Below are positions 24,724-34,247 of a stretch of 64,000 nt of DNA, piece after piece. The stretch's first letter is position 1. Each line of letters begins with the position of its first letter. Origin of the DNA: Leisingera sp. S132 (GTDB taxonomy: Bacteria; Pseudomonadota; Alphaproteobacteria; Rhodobacterales; Rhodobacteraceae); contig NZ_CP083553.1 in the NCBI RefSeq assembly GCF_025144465.1, forward strand, positions 144,501 through 208,500, in the 5' to 3' direction. Under the pieces are notes generated by a model. The model saw only the letters and a program-made list of their open reading frames with translations, was not told the DNA's origin and made no database searches. The position numbers and the translations under genes are program-made.

Positions 24724-27660
24724 ATGTGGATCATGTTTGCCGAATTCGCCTGTCTCTCGAACTTCACCTTCCTCACCGGGGCCTCCCACCCGGAGGAGTA
24801 TGCGGCGCGCGCGCTGACGCTGGGCTTGGGTGCCTTTGCCATTGCGGACGAAAACTCGGTGGCGGGCATCGTGCGCGCCCATGCGGAGTGCCGCGATATC
24901 GCCCGCCGGGTGGCAGAGCGGCAGGCCTGGGACCGGCAGAACACCCCGATCGGCCCGCCGCGGCCCGCGGGTATTGCGCAGCCCGCCTCCTTCCCGGTTT
25001 ATGAAACCGTGCGGCTGATCCCGGCCGCAAAGCTGATCTTCACCGATGCGCCGGACGTCATTGCCCTGCCGGTGACCCGCGCGGGCTGGGGCAGCCTGAC
25101 CCGGCTGCTCTCAACCGGGCGGCTCAGGGCGGAAAAGGGCAGCTGCACCCTGCATCTCTCGGACCTCCTGGACTTTGCGGAGGGCCTGCACCTGCTCCTG
25201 CTGCCGCAGGCGCAGCATCTGCCCGGCGGCGCGGATGGATGGGTGCCGCATATGGATGGGCTGACGCGCCGCTTTGGCTCCCGCATGCACCTGATGATGG
25301 CGCCTGCTTATGACGGCGGCGACCGGGCGCGCTTTGCCCGGCTGGCGGACCTCGCCGCCCGTCTGAACCTGCTGCCCCTGGCCAGCGCCGCCCCCAGAAT
25401 GCACCACGGCAGCCGCCGCCGCCTGGGCGACGTGCTGAGTGCCATCCGGCTGCGCTGCAAGGTGGAGGAGCTGGGCCGCGCCGCCATGGCCAACGCGGAG
25501 CAGCGCCTGCGGTCAGAGGCCGAGATGCGCCGCCTGTTCCGGGGGCATGAGGCCGCGGTGGACAATGCCGCCCTTCTGGCAGCGCAGCTGACCTTCTCGC
25601 TGGATGAGCTGCGTTATGATTACCCGGACGAGGGCCGCGAAAGCGAAACCCCGCCCCAGCGCCTGCGGCGGCTGGCGGAGGAGGGGCTCCGCTGGCGCTA
25701 CCCGGGCGGCGCGCCGGACAAGGTGCGCGGCCTGCTGGAGCATGAACTCGCCCTGATCGCCAAGCTGAAATACGACCCCTATTTCCTCACCGTGCGCGAC
25801 ATCGTCGCCTTTGCCCGCTCCCGCGGGATCCTCTGCCAGGGGCGCGGCTCGGCGGCGAATTCGGTGGTCTGCTACTGTCTGGGCGTCACCTCCGTCAGCC
25901 CGGAACTGGGCACCATGGTGTTCGAGCGTTTCGTCTCCGAGGCCCGCGACGAGCCGCCCGACATCGACGTCGATTTCGAACACGAGCGGCGCGAGGAGGT
26001 GATCCAGTGGATCTATGAACGCTACGGCCGTGAGCGCGCAGGGCTCTGCGCCACGGTGATCCACTACCGCGGCAAACGCGCCATCCGCGAGGTGGGCCGC
26101 GCCATGGGACTGACCGAGGATACCATCTCTGCCATGTCCTCGCAGCTCTGGGGGTTCTTCAGCAGCAAGGGGGTAGAGGCCGAGCGGATGCGCGAGATCG
26201 GGCTGGACCCCGCGAGCCGCCGCCTGCAGCTGACCCTGCAGCTGGTGGAGCAGATCATCGGCTTCCCGCGCCACCTCAGCCAGCATGTGGGCGGCTTCAT
26301 CATCACCCAGGGGCGCTTGGACGAACTGGTGCCCATTGAAAACGCCACCATGGAGGGGCGCACGGTCATCTGCTGGGACAAGGACGACATCGACACGCTG
26401 GGCATCCTCAAGGTCGATGTGCTGTCGCTGGGCATGCTCACTTGCATCCGCAAGGCGTTTGATCTGATGCGCCAGCACCACCAGCTGGACTACAGCCTGG
26501 CCACCCTGCCGCCCGAGGACCCGGCGGTCTACAACATGCTGTGCCGCGCCGACAGCATCGGGGTGTTTCAGGTCGAAAGCCGGGCGCAGATGAACTTTCT
26601 GCCCCGGATGCGGCCGCGCCATTTCTATGATCTGGTGATCGAGGTCGCCATCGTCCGCCCCGGCCCGATCCAGGGCGACATGGTGCACCCCTATATCCGC
26701 CGCAGGAACAAGGAGGAGCCGGTGCATTTCCCATCGGATGCGCTGGGCGAGGTCTTGGGCAAGACCCTCGGCGTGCCGCTGTTTCAGGAGCAGGCGATGC
26801 AGATCGCCATCGTCGGCGCCGGCTTCACCCCGGAGCAGGCCGACCGGCTGCGGCGGTCTTTGGCGACCTTCAAGAAGCATGGCAATGTCAGCGAATTCCG
26901 CAGCCTGTTCCTGCGCGGCATGGCCAGGAACGGCTATGATCAGGAGTTCTCCGAACGCTGCTTTTCCCAGATCGAGGGCTTCGGCTCCTACGGGTTTCCG
27001 GAAAGCCATGCGGCGAGTTTCGCGCTGCTGGTCTATGCCTCGGCCTGGATCAAGTGCCACCATCCGGGCATCTTTGCCTGCGCGCTGCTGAACTCCCAGC
27101 CGATGGGATTTTACGCGCCCGCACAGATCGTCCGCGACGCCCGCGAGCACGGAGTCGATGTGCGCCCGGTCTGCATCAACAACTCCTACTGGGACAACGT
27201 GATGGAGCCGGACGGCCACGGCGGGCTGGCGCTGCGGCTGGGGTTCCGGCAGGTGAAGGGCCTGCGCGATGAGGACGCCGCTTGGCTCACGGCCGCCCGT
27301 GGCAACGGCTACCATGAGGTCGAGGACATCTGGCGCAAGGCCGGTATCGCGCCGCCGGTGATCGAGCGGCTGGCCGAGGCGGATGCCTTTGCCGCCCTTG
27401 GCCTGAACCGGCGCGAGGCCTTGTGGGCCGCCAAGGCGATCACCGCCCGCAAACCGCTGCCGCTGTTTGCCCGCGAGCTGGAGGGCGAGGGGATCTATGA
27501 GCCGGACGCCGACCTGCCGAAGATGGGCTTGGGCGAGGAGGTGGTGGAGGATTATGTCGCTATGCGCCTGTCCCTGCGGGCGCATCCGGTAGCGCTGATC
27601 CGGCATTTGCTGACGCCGCAGGACAGGGGCGGCGGCGCGCAGGGCGGGCCGGGCGATTGA
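24724..27660 (+). CDS. dnaE2: error-prone DNA polymerase DnaE2 (ImuC), short C-terminus
   Basis: Damage-inducible C-family polymerase that performs translesion synthesis with ImuB. The N-terminal PHP domain begins AEFACLSNFTFLTGASHPEEY. The polymerase acidic triad is Asp413, Asp415 and Asp417 in PPDIDVDFEHERR, and the region GSAANSVVCYCLGVTSVSP is typical. At 978 aa it is shorter than usual for the family (about 1050 or more). It ends just after the conserved LSLRAHPVAL segment, where the C-terminal OB-fold domain normally begins; that domain is not found in any frame downstream. Start ATG 24724, with an alternative at 24733. A LexA-like box precedes it. Neither imuA nor imuB is adjacent; imuB is at 55345. 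Confidence 0.93.
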   Translation: MWIMFAEFACLSNFTFLTGASHPEEYAARALTLGLGAFAIADENSVAGIVRAHAECRDIARRVAERQAWDRQNTPIGPPRPAGIAQPASFPVYETVRLIPAAKLIFTDAPDVIALPVTRAGWGSLTRLLSTGRLRAEKGSCTLHLSDLLDFAEGLHLLLLPQAQHLPGGADGWVPHMDGLTRRFGSRMHLMMAPAYDGGDRARFARLADLAARLNLLPLASAAPRMHHGSRRRLGDVLSAIRLRCKVEELGRAAMANAEQRLRSEAEMRRLFRGHEAAVDNAALLAAQLTFSLDELRYDYPDEGRESETPPQRLRRLAEEGLRWRYPGGAPDKVRGLLEHELALIAKLKYDPYFLTVRDIVAFARSRGILCQGRGSAANSVVCYCLGVTSVSPELGTMVFERFVSEARDEPPDIDVDFEHERREEVIQWIYERYGRERAGLCATVIHYRGKRAIREVGRAMGLTEDTISAMSSQLWGFFSSKGVEAERMREIGLDPASRRLQLTLQLVEQIIGFPRHLSQHVGGFIITQGRLDELVPIENATMEGRTVICWDKDDIDTLGILKVDVLSLGMLTCIRKAFDLMRQHHQLDYSLATLPPEDPAVYNMLCRADSIGVFQVESRAQMNFLPRMRPRHFYDLVIEVAIVRPGPIQGDMVHPYIRRRNKEEPVHFPSDALGEVLGKTLGVPLFQEQAMQIAIVGAGFTPEQADRLRRSLATFKKHGNVSEFRSLFLRGMARNGYDQEFSERCFSQIEGFGSYGFPESHAASFALLVYASAWIKCHHPGIFACALLNSQPMGFYAPAQIVRDAREHGVDVRPVCINNSYWDNVMEPDGHGGLALRLGFRQVKGLRDEDAAWLTAARGNGYHEVEDIWRKAGIAPPVIERLAEADAFAALGLNRREALWAAKAITARKPLPLFARELEGEGIYEPDADLPKMGLGEEVVEDYVAMRLSLRAHPVALIRHLLTPQDRGGGAQGGPGD

Positions 27661-27680
27661 GTATTTCGGGAAAGATGAAG
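27659..27680 (+). repeat. short dispersed motif GAGTATTT...AAAGATGAAG, copy 1
   Basis: A 22-base motif beginning GAGTATTT and ending AAAGATGAAG. It overlaps the dnaE2 stop codon. The same motif is found inverted at 39876-39897 with 19 of 22 positions matching, and a diverged form at 32104. Its role is unknown. Confidence 0.5.
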
Positions 27681-27807
27681 CGGCATTGCCCGGGTGCCGC
27701 GCCGTGATAACGCCAACTGTGGCAGGAAAGCCGGTTCACCCCGGCGCGGCAAGGCGCTAGAAGGCTTGCGAACATTGCCCAACCTTGCCCTGCCCCGGAG
27801 CTGACCC

Positions 27808-29325
27808 ATGACCGCACCCAAACCCGTTGTCCTGTGCATTCTTGATGGCTGGGGCAGCGGCGAGCCCGGCAAGGCGAATGCGCCGTATCTGGCGCAGACC
27901 CCAACTTTTGATGCGATCATGGCCAAGGGGCCGAGCGCCCGGCTGATCACCCACGGGCCGGATGTGGGGCTGCCGACCGGGCAGATGGGCAACTCCGAGG
28001 TGGGCCACACCAACATCGGCGCGGGCCGGGTGGTGGCGATGGACCTGGGCCAGATCGACCTGGCGATCGAGGATGGCAGCTTCTTTGAAAACGAAGCGCT
28101 GCAGGCGTTTATTGCGCAGCTGAAGGAAAGCGGCGGTGCGGCGCATCTGATGGGGCTGGTCTCTGACGGCGGCGTGCACGGCCATATCAACCACATCCTG
28201 GCGGCGGTGAAGGCCATTCATGAGGCCGGCGTGCCGGTCTGGCTGCATGCGATCACTGACGGGCGCGACGTGGCGCCGAAATCGGCCTTCCGCCACTTCC
28301 GGCGGCTGGAGGAGAAACTGCCCGAAGGCGTGCGGATTGCCACTGTCACCGGGCGCTATTTCGCAATGGACCGCGACAACCGCTGGGGCCGCGTGGCTGA
28401 GGCCTATGATGCGATGATCCACGCCAAGGGGCGGCCGGGGCTGAATGCCCATGGCGCCGTGGACCATGCCTACAACCAGTCAGAAACCGATGAGTTCATC
28501 GCCGCCACCGTGCTGCAGGGCTTTGAGGGGGTGAAGGACGGCGACGGGTTCTTCTGTCTCAACTTCCGCGCCGACCGGGCGCGGGAGATCCTGCGCGCCA
28601 TTGGTGAGCCGGGTTTTGAAGAATTCGACACCGGCGTGCGGCCCAGGCTGGCGGGCCTTCTGGGCATGGTGGAGTACTCCGATGCCCACAATGATTATAT
28701 GTCTACCGCCTACCCGAAGGCGGCGATTGTCAACACGCTGGGCGCCTGGGTCGCCAAGCACGGCAAGACCCAGTTCCGCCTGGCCGAAACCGAGAAATAC
28801 CCGCATGTGACCTTCTTCCTCAACGGCGGCAAGGAAGAGCCGGAGGAGGGCGAGGACCGCTTTATGCCGAAGTCGCCGAATGTGGCGACCTATGATTTGC
28901 AGCCGGAGATGTCGGCGCCGGAGGTGACGGAGAAATTCGTCGAGGCGATCGAGGCGGGCTATGATCTCATCGTGACCAACTACGCCAATCCCGACATGGT
29001 CGGCCACACCGGCGATCTGAAGGCGGCGATCCGCGCCTGCGAGGCGGTGGACCAGGGGCTGGCCAAGGTGGTTCAGGCGCTGGAGAAGGCGGGCGGCGCG
29101 ATGATCGTCACCGCCGACCACGGCAACTGCGAGATGATGGTGGACCCGGAAACCGGCGGCGCGCACACCGCCCATACGCTCAATCTGGTGCCGGTGGCGC
29201 TGGTCGGCGGGCCCGAAGGCGCGCGCCTGCGCGATGGCCGCCTGGCCGATCTAGCGCCGACCATTCTGGAGCTGATGGGGCTGGAGAAGCCGGCGGAGAT
29301 GACCGGGGAGAGCCTGCTGTCATGA
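27808..29325 (+). CDS. gpmI: 2,3-bisphosphoglycerate-independent phosphoglycerate mutase
   Basis: 505-aa cofactor-independent enzyme that interconverts 3- and 2-phosphoglycerate in glycolysis and gluconeogenesis. Metal-binding Asp13 lies in CILDGWG and the phosphoserine nucleophile Ser63 in GNSEVGHTNIGAG. Later metal motifs are visible (NYANPDMVGHTGD, TADHGNCE, GGAHTAHTLN). Length is typical. Its TGA overlaps the ATG of the EnvC-like gene, and ctpA follows, a gene order common in alphaproteobacteria. Confidence 0.97.
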   Translation: MTAPKPVVLCILDGWGSGEPGKANAPYLAQTPTFDAIMAKGPSARLITHGPDVGLPTGQMGNSEVGHTNIGAGRVVAMDLGQIDLAIEDGSFFENEALQAFIAQLKESGGAAHLMGLVSDGGVHGHINHILAAVKAIHEAGVPVWLHAITDGRDVAPKSAFRHFRRLEEKLPEGVRIATVTGRYFAMDRDNRWGRVAEAYDAMIHAKGRPGLNAHGAVDHAYNQSETDEFIAATVLQGFEGVKDGDGFFCLNFRADRAREILRAIGEPGFEEFDTGVRPRLAGLLGMVEYSDAHNDYMSTAYPKAAIVNTLGAWVAKHGKTQFRLAETEKYPHVTFFLNGGKEEPEEGEDRFMPKSPNVATYDLQPEMSAPEVTEKFVEAIEAGYDLIVTNYANPDMVGHTGDLKAAIRACEAVDQGLAKVVQALEKAGGAMIVTADHGNCEMMVDPETGGAHTAHTLNLVPVALVGGPEGARLRDGRLADLAPTILELMGLEKPAEMTGESLLS

Positions 29326-30455
29326 TCCGGCGTGCGGGCCTGATGCTGCTGGCCCTGCTGGCCGCGCCGCTGCAGACCGCAGCGGACCCGGCGGATGCTG
29401 CGCGGGATGCGGCGCAGCAGCTGGAAGCGGCCTCGGTTCAGCTGCAGGATGCCGGCAGTTCCCGCGACCGGGTGAAGGCGCTGACCTCTACCGTGCAGGC
29501 CTATGAGGCGGGGCTGGCGGCGATGCGCGAGGGCCTGCGCCGGGTGGCGCGGCGCGAAGGGCAGCTGAGCGCCCAGCTGGCAGCGCGGCAGGAGGAGGTC
29601 TCGGGTCTGCTGGGGATCATCCAGACCATTGAGACCTCGCCGCCGCCGGTGCTGATGGTGCATCCGTCCGGGCCGCTGGGCGCGGCGCGCTCGGCGATGA
29701 TGCTGGCAGAGGTGACGCCGGCGCTGCAGGCGCGGGCTGAGATGCTGAAGGCGGATCTGGACGAGGTGCAGTCCTTGCGCCTGCTGCAGCAGAACGCCGC
29801 CAGGACGCTGGAGGAGGGGCTGGCGGGCGTGCAAAGCGCGCGGGTGCAGCTGTCCACTGCCATCGCCGACCGCACCACTTTGCCGAAACGCTTCACCGAG
29901 GACCCGGTGCGCACCGCCATCCTGATCTCCTCGACCGAGACACTGTCGGGCTTTGCCGACGGGCTGGCCGAGATTGCCGGCGGGGAAATCTCCGCCAGCG
30001 AGGGGGACATCAGCGGTTTGCGCGGCGCGCTGCCGCTGCCGGTCGAAGGGCTGCTGCTGCGCGGTTACGGCGAGCGCGATGCCGCGGGCATTGCCCGGCC
30101 CGGCTGGCTGATTGCCGCCCGCCCGCGGGCGCTGGTGACATCGCCCACCGCGGCCACCATCCGTTACCGCGGGCCGCTCTTGGACCTGGGCAACGTGGTG
30201 ATTCTGGAGCCGCAGCCGGAAACGCTGTTTGTGCTGTCGGGCCTGGCTGAGGTCTTTGGCGAGGCGGGGCAGGTGATCCCCGAGGGCACGCCGGTCGGAT
30301 TGATGAGCGGAGAAAACCCGAAACCGGACGCAATTCTGTCAACAAGCGGTGAAGGGGGTGGAACTGACCGGACAGAAACGCTCTATATAGAAGTGAGAAT
30401 GGACAACAGCCCGGTGGACCCCGAAACGTGGTTCCGCACTGGAAAAGGTGGATGA
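29322..30455 (+). CDS. EnvC-like murein hydrolase activator (degenerate M23)
   Basis: 377-aa exported protein with a signal peptide (about residues 1-22), a long coiled-coil region (about 28-180) and a C-terminal LytM/M23 fold (about 225-375, including VTSPTAATIRYRGPLLDLGNVVILE). The zinc ligands of active M23 peptidases are absent: the usual HxH position reads YIEVR and the HxxxD region lacks His. It should therefore activate amidases at the division septum, like E. coli EnvC, and not cut murein itself. Its ATGA start overlaps the gpmI stop, and ctpA follows within 7 bases. Confidence 0.88.
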   Translation: MIRRAGLMLLALLAAPLQTAADPADAARDAAQQLEAASVQLQDAGSSRDRVKALTSTVQAYEAGLAAMREGLRRVARREGQLSAQLAARQEEVSGLLGIIQTIETSPPPVLMVHPSGPLGAARSAMMLAEVTPALQARAEMLKADLDEVQSLRLLQQNAARTLEEGLAGVQSARVQLSTAIADRTTLPKRFTEDPVRTAILISSTETLSGFADGLAEIAGGEISASEGDISGLRGALPLPVEGLLLRGYGERDAAGIARPGWLIAARPRALVTSPTAATIRYRGPLLDLGNVVILEPQPETLFVLSGLAEVFGEAGQVIPEGTPVGLMSGENPKPDAILSTSGEGGGTDRTETLYIEVRMDNSPVDPETWFRTGKGG

Positions 30456-30462
30456 AGGCTTG

Positions 30463-31797
30463 ATGAAGAAATTTGCGATGGCCGCCGTTGGCGGCACGCT
30501 GGCAGGGATCGTGGCGACAACCTATGTGGCGGGCCCCTTGCTGGCGCAGGAAGGCGTGCGCGAGGCAAACGTCTATGAGCAGCTGGACCTGTTCGGCGAC
30601 ATCTTCGAGCGCATCCGTGCGCAATATGTCGAGGAGGTCGACGAGAAGGAGCTGATCGAGGCGGCGATCAGCGGCATGCTGGCCTCGCTGGATCCGCATT
30701 CCAGCTATCTGTCGCCGGATGACGCGGCCAGCATGCGGGTGCAGACCCGCGGCGAGTTCGGCGGCCTGGGGATCGAGGTCACCCAGGAAGAGGGCTTTGT
30801 CAAAGTTGTCTCCCCGATCGACGGCACCCCGGCGGATGAGGCCGGGATGGAAGCCGGCGATTTCATCACCCATGTGGACGGCGAAAGCGTTCTGGGCCTG
30901 TCGCTGGACGACGCGGTGGAGCTGATGCGCGGGCCGGTCGGCTCGGAAATCGTGATCACCGTGGTGCGCGAGGGCGAGGCGGAGCCGTTTGATGTCTCGA
31001 TCATCCGCGACACCATCAAGCTGACCGCGGTGCGTGCCCGCACCGAGGGCGACACCGTGGTGATGCGGATCACCACATTCAACGACCAGACCACGCCGAA
31101 CCTTGAGGAAAACCTCAAGAAGCAGATCGAGGAAGCCGGCGGCATCGACAACGTCAACGGCATCGTGCTGGACCTGCGCAACAACCCGGGCGGCCTCTTG
31201 ACCCAGGCGATCAAGGTGGCCGACAGCTTCCTGGAATCCGGTGAGATCGTCTCTACCCGCGGCCGCGACCCGGAAGACGGCGAGCGGTTCAACGCCACCC
31301 CCGGCGACCTGGCAGAGGGCAAGCCGATTGTGGTGCTGATCAACGGCGGTTCGGCCTCGGCCTCGGAAATCGTTGCGGGCGCACTGCAGGATCACCGCCG
31401 CGCCATCGTGGTGGGCACCAAGTCGTTCGGCAAGGGGTCGGTCCAGACCGTGATGCCGCTGAAGGGCGAGGGTGCGATGCGCCTGACCACCGCGCGCTAT
31501 TACACGCCGTCGGGCCGCTCGATCCAGGCGCTGGGCGTGTCGCCCGACATCATGGTAGCGCAGCCTCGCCGGACCGCGGAAGCCGAGGAAGATAATGACT
31601 CGCCTGCCCGCCGGTCGCGTTCAGAGGCCGACCTGCGCGGCAGCCTGAACAACGACAGCCTGTCCGAGGATGAAATCCGCCAGATCGAGGAAGAGCGCGA
31701 GAAGGCCGAGAAAGCCGCGGAACTGCGCGAGCAGGATTACCAGCTGGCCTATGCCATCGACATCCTGAAGGGGATGGTGGCGCTGGGGCCGAAGTAA
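30463..31797 (+). CDS. ctpA: carboxyl-terminal processing peptidase (S41)
   Basis: 444-aa periplasmic serine protease. An N-terminal membrane or signal segment (residues 1-32) is followed by a PDZ domain (about 85-170, including GLGIEVTQEEGFVKVVSPI) and the S41 catalytic domain with the Ser-Lys dyad at Ser299 (GGSASASEIV) and Lys324 (SFGKGSVQ). It processes or degrades envelope proteins, often including murein hydrolases, which suits its position after the EnvC-like gene. ATG 30463 was chosen over the in-frame GTG 30448 because the signal sequence starts there. A charged C-terminal tail follows the catalytic core. Confidence 0.96.
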   Translation: MKKFAMAAVGGTLAGIVATTYVAGPLLAQEGVREANVYEQLDLFGDIFERIRAQYVEEVDEKELIEAAISGMLASLDPHSSYLSPDDAASMRVQTRGEFGGLGIEVTQEEGFVKVVSPIDGTPADEAGMEAGDFITHVDGESVLGLSLDDAVELMRGPVGSEIVITVVREGEAEPFDVSIIRDTIKLTAVRARTEGDTVVMRITTFNDQTTPNLEENLKKQIEEAGGIDNVNGIVLDLRNNPGGLLTQAIKVADSFLESGEIVSTRGRDPEDGERFNATPGDLAEGKPIVVLINGGSASASEIVAGALQDHRRAIVVGTKSFGKGSVQTVMPLKGEGAMRLTTARYYTPSGRSIQALGVSPDIMVAQPRRTAEAEEDNDSPARRSRSEADLRGSLNNDSLSEDEIRQIEEEREKAEKAAELREQDYQLAYAIDILKGMVALGPK

Positions 31798-31824
31798 GCC
31801 CGAAGCAGACACGCATCAGGAAGG

Positions 31825-31850
31825 GGCCGTCCGGTTGGGCGGCCTTTTTC
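31825..31850 (+). terminator. rho-independent terminator after ctpA
   Basis: Stem GGCCGTCC / GGGCGGCC with a GGTT loop, followed directly by TTTTTC. It is 27 bases past the ctpA stop and ends the gpmI-envC-ctpA unit. Confidence 0.8.
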
Positions 31851-32424
31851 ATTTTTGCTGTGCCGCCGGGTTGGGCGGGGGTGGTTGCTGTGCCGTTCAT
31901 GCGCTGTGTCCCAGTTAAGGGGGCGGCGCCGCCGGGGGGAGGTGGACAGACCCCACGGGGGGCCTGCTCGGACAGGATATCCTGGACGACCCCCTTTTTA
32001 TCAGGGCCGGTCTCCGGGGTGTCGCGCAGGCAGCTCCACAGATACCTGCGCCTCGTATCATGGCCCATGCGCGGAGCCATGGCGGGGGATCGCGATCTTT
32101 TGGGAGTATTGCGGAGGGAAATGAGGATCACGTGAAGAGGGCGTACGGTGGGTACGCAACACCCTGGCGGAAGTGAGCTATCCCGCCCGGAACAAGGCGC
32201 GCAGCGCCGCCGGGCGAGCGCCGGCCCGCCCGCACGGGCTGTCGCTTTGGCGGACGTGGTGTTCCATTGAAAACTCGTACGGACGCGGCTGGGATAAACT
32301 GCCCAGCACCAGTGTTGCAGCGCCCCCCCGCGGGCAGGCGCCCGCCCGGCTGGATCGCAATGTTTTGAAAATCAACGCCCGATATCCGGCGTACTGGCGC
32401 GGCGGGCTGGGCTATGGTCGGCGC
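31851..32424. other. non-coding gap of about 570 bases before ada
   Basis: No convincing gene: frames here lack ribosome sites and recognisable protein signals. It holds a diverged copy of the GAGTATT motif (from 32104), an inverted repeat GCGTAC / GTACGC (about 32139-32155), and GC-rich palindromic runs near 32200-32360 that loosely recall R1 but lack its GTTGGGC linker. The ada promoter should lie in the last 150 bases. Confidence 0.6.
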
Positions 32425-33489
32425 ATGATGTTTGACCTGCCTGATTCCCGCACGCTCTACCAGGCGCTGCTTGACCGCGACGCTGCCTATGAAGGGCGCG
32501 CCTATGTCGGTGTGACCTCCACCGGCATCTTCTGCCGGCTGACCTGCCCGGCGCGCAAGCCGAAGTTTGAGAACTGCCGGTTTTTTGCCACGCCGGGCGC
32601 GTGCATCGAGGCGGGCTTCCGCGCCTGCAAGCGCTGCAGGCCGCTGGCTGCCGCCGCGGGCGATGATCCGATGGTGCAGGACCTGCTGGCGCGGCTGGAG
32701 GCGCGGCCTGCCTACCGCTGGGGCGAGGATGATCTGCTGCGGCTGGGGCTGGATGCCTCGACCGTGCGGCGCGCCTTCAAGCGGCATTTCGGCATGACCT
32801 TTCTGGAGATGGCACGCCAGCGGCGGTTGCGCGAGGGGTTCACGGCGCTGAAGGCCGGGGAGCCGGTGATTGCGGCGCAGATTGATGCCGGTTTCGAAAG
32901 CGCCAGCGCCTTCCGTGCGGCCTTTGCCAAGCTGGTTGGGATTGCGCCGGGCGTGTTCCGCAAGGATGCGCTTCTGCTGGCGGATTGGATCGACACGCCG
33001 CTGGGCGCGATGATTGCGATCAGCTGTGCCCATCAGCTGCATCTCCTGGAGTTTGCCGACCGCAAGGCGCTGCCCCGCGAGGTGGCCAAGCTGCAGCAAC
33101 GCCAGCCCGGCGGCCTGGGGTTTGGCCGCCCGGCGCCGACGGAGCAGATTGCGGAGGAGCTGCGCCGGTTCTTTGCAGGCGAAGGCGCGGAGTTCCGGAC
33201 CCCGCTGGCGCTGCATGGCACCGGGTTCGAGCGCGAGGTCTGGCGCTATCTGCTGACCATCCCGGCAGGCGAGACGCGCAGTTACTCGCAGATCGCGCGC
33301 GAACTGGGCCGCGCCTCGGCCACACGCGCAGTTGCACGCGCAAACGGCGCAAATCAGCTGGCGCTGGTGGTGCCTTGCCATAGGGTGATTGCAGCTGACG
33401 GCGCGCTGACCGGCTATGGCGGCGGGTTGTGGCGCAAGCAGCGGCTTATTGAGATTGAAACAGGCTACAGACAGAGGATTTCAGCATGA
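32425..33489 (+). CDS. ada: bifunctional methylated-DNA repair protein and activator Ada
   Basis: 354-aa adaptive-response protein. The N-terminal zinc domain has the four cysteines Cys37, Cys41, Cys68 and Cys71 (FCRLTCP, RACKRCRP), Cys37 being the methylphosphotriester acceptor. An AraC-type HTH follows (about 95-180), then an O6-methylguanine methyltransferase domain with acceptor Cys318 in the motif PCHRV. All three parts are intact and the spacing follows E. coli Ada. Two adjacent ATG codons (32425, 32428) are possible starts; the frame runs far upstream without homology. Its stop overlaps the start of the next gene, so the two are coupled. Confidence 0.95.
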   Translation: MMFDLPDSRTLYQALLDRDAAYEGRAYVGVTSTGIFCRLTCPARKPKFENCRFFATPGACIEAGFRACKRCRPLAAAAGDDPMVQDLLARLEARPAYRWGEDDLLRLGLDASTVRRAFKRHFGMTFLEMARQRRLREGFTALKAGEPVIAAQIDAGFESASAFRAAFAKLVGIAPGVFRKDALLLADWIDTPLGAMIAISCAHQLHLLEFADRKALPREVAKLQQRQPGGLGFGRPAPTEQIAEELRRFFAGEGAEFRTPLALHGTGFEREVWRYLLTIPAGETRSYSQIARELGRASATRAVARANGANQLALVVPCHRVIAADGALTGYGGGLWRKQRLIEIETGYRQRISA

Positions 33490-34229
33490 CATTTTCCGAC
33501 CGCGCCAAGGCATTTGCGGCGCTGCACCAGCCGGGCAACCCGATGGTTTTGTACAACATCTGGGATGCAGGCAGTGCCAGGGCGATTGCCGGGGCGGGCG
33601 CCAAGGCCCTGGCGACCGGCAGCTTCCCGGTGGCAGCAGCGCAGGGGTTTGCGGATGGCGAACAGGTGCCGCTGGAGTTTGTGCTGGGCAATGCAGAGCG
33701 CATCGTGGCCGCCACGGAGCTGCCGGTGACCATCGATTTCGAGGGCGGATACGCCCGCGAACCGGAGCAGCTGACCGCCAATGTGAAACGGCTGGCAGAG
33801 ACCGGCGCGGTTGGCCTCAACTTTGAGGATCAGGTGGTCGGCGGCGAGGGCTTTTACAGCATCGAGGAGCAGGCGCGGCGGGTGGCCGCGGTGCGGGCAG
33901 CCGATGCGGATATCTTTGTGAATGCGCGCACCGATCTGTTTCTGAAGGAAAAAGACGCCGGAAAACACGCCGGGCTGGTCGGCGAAGCGCTGGAGCGCGC
34001 GGCGGCCTATGCGGAGGCCGGCGGCAACGGGTTGTTTGTGCCGGGGCTGAGTGATCCTGATCTGATTGCACAGGTCTGCGAGGGCTGCCCCCTGCCGGTC
34101 AACACGATGATGCGCGGCATCACGCTGGAGACCGCGCGGCAGGCGGGTGTGGCACGCTGCAGCTATGGCCCGATCCCGCATGCGAAACTGATGCAGGTGC
34201 TGGCCGCGCATTTTCAGGCGCTGGAATAA
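33486..34229 (+). CDS. isocitrate lyase/PEP mutase family protein
   Basis: 247-aa TIM-barrel protein of the PEP phosphonomutase/isocitrate lyase superfamily. It has LYNIWDAGSARAIAGAGAKA near the N-terminus, the metal region TIDFEGGY, NFEDQV and NARTDLFL. The hallmark lyase Cys motif (KKCGH) is absent, placing it with carboxyvinyl/oxaloacetate-type or uncharacterised members. Its ATGA start overlaps the ada stop, so it is translationally coupled to a DNA-repair gene. The reaction is not assignable from sequence alone. Confidence 0.85.
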   Translation: MTFSDRAKAFAALHQPGNPMVLYNIWDAGSARAIAGAGAKALATGSFPVAAAQGFADGEQVPLEFVLGNAERIVAATELPVTIDFEGGYAREPEQLTANVKRLAETGAVGLNFEDQVVGGEGFYSIEEQARRVAAVRAADADIFVNARTDLFLKEKDAGKHAGLVGEALERAAAYAEAGGNGLFVPGLSDPDLIAQVCEGCPLPVNTMMRGITLETARQAGVARCSYGPIPHAKLMQVLAAHFQALE

Positions 34230-34247
34230 GCCCTGAGGGCCAGGACC

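Noticed and set aside
31855-32135. Short frames of about 90 codons downstream of ctpA.
   Set aside because: They start after a strong terminator, have no ribosome site, and read as low-complexity shadow peptides.
32160-32360. GC-rich palindromic runs before ada as an eighth R1 copy.
   Set aside because: CCCGCCCG-like words are present but the GTTGGGC linker and paired stems in order are missing.
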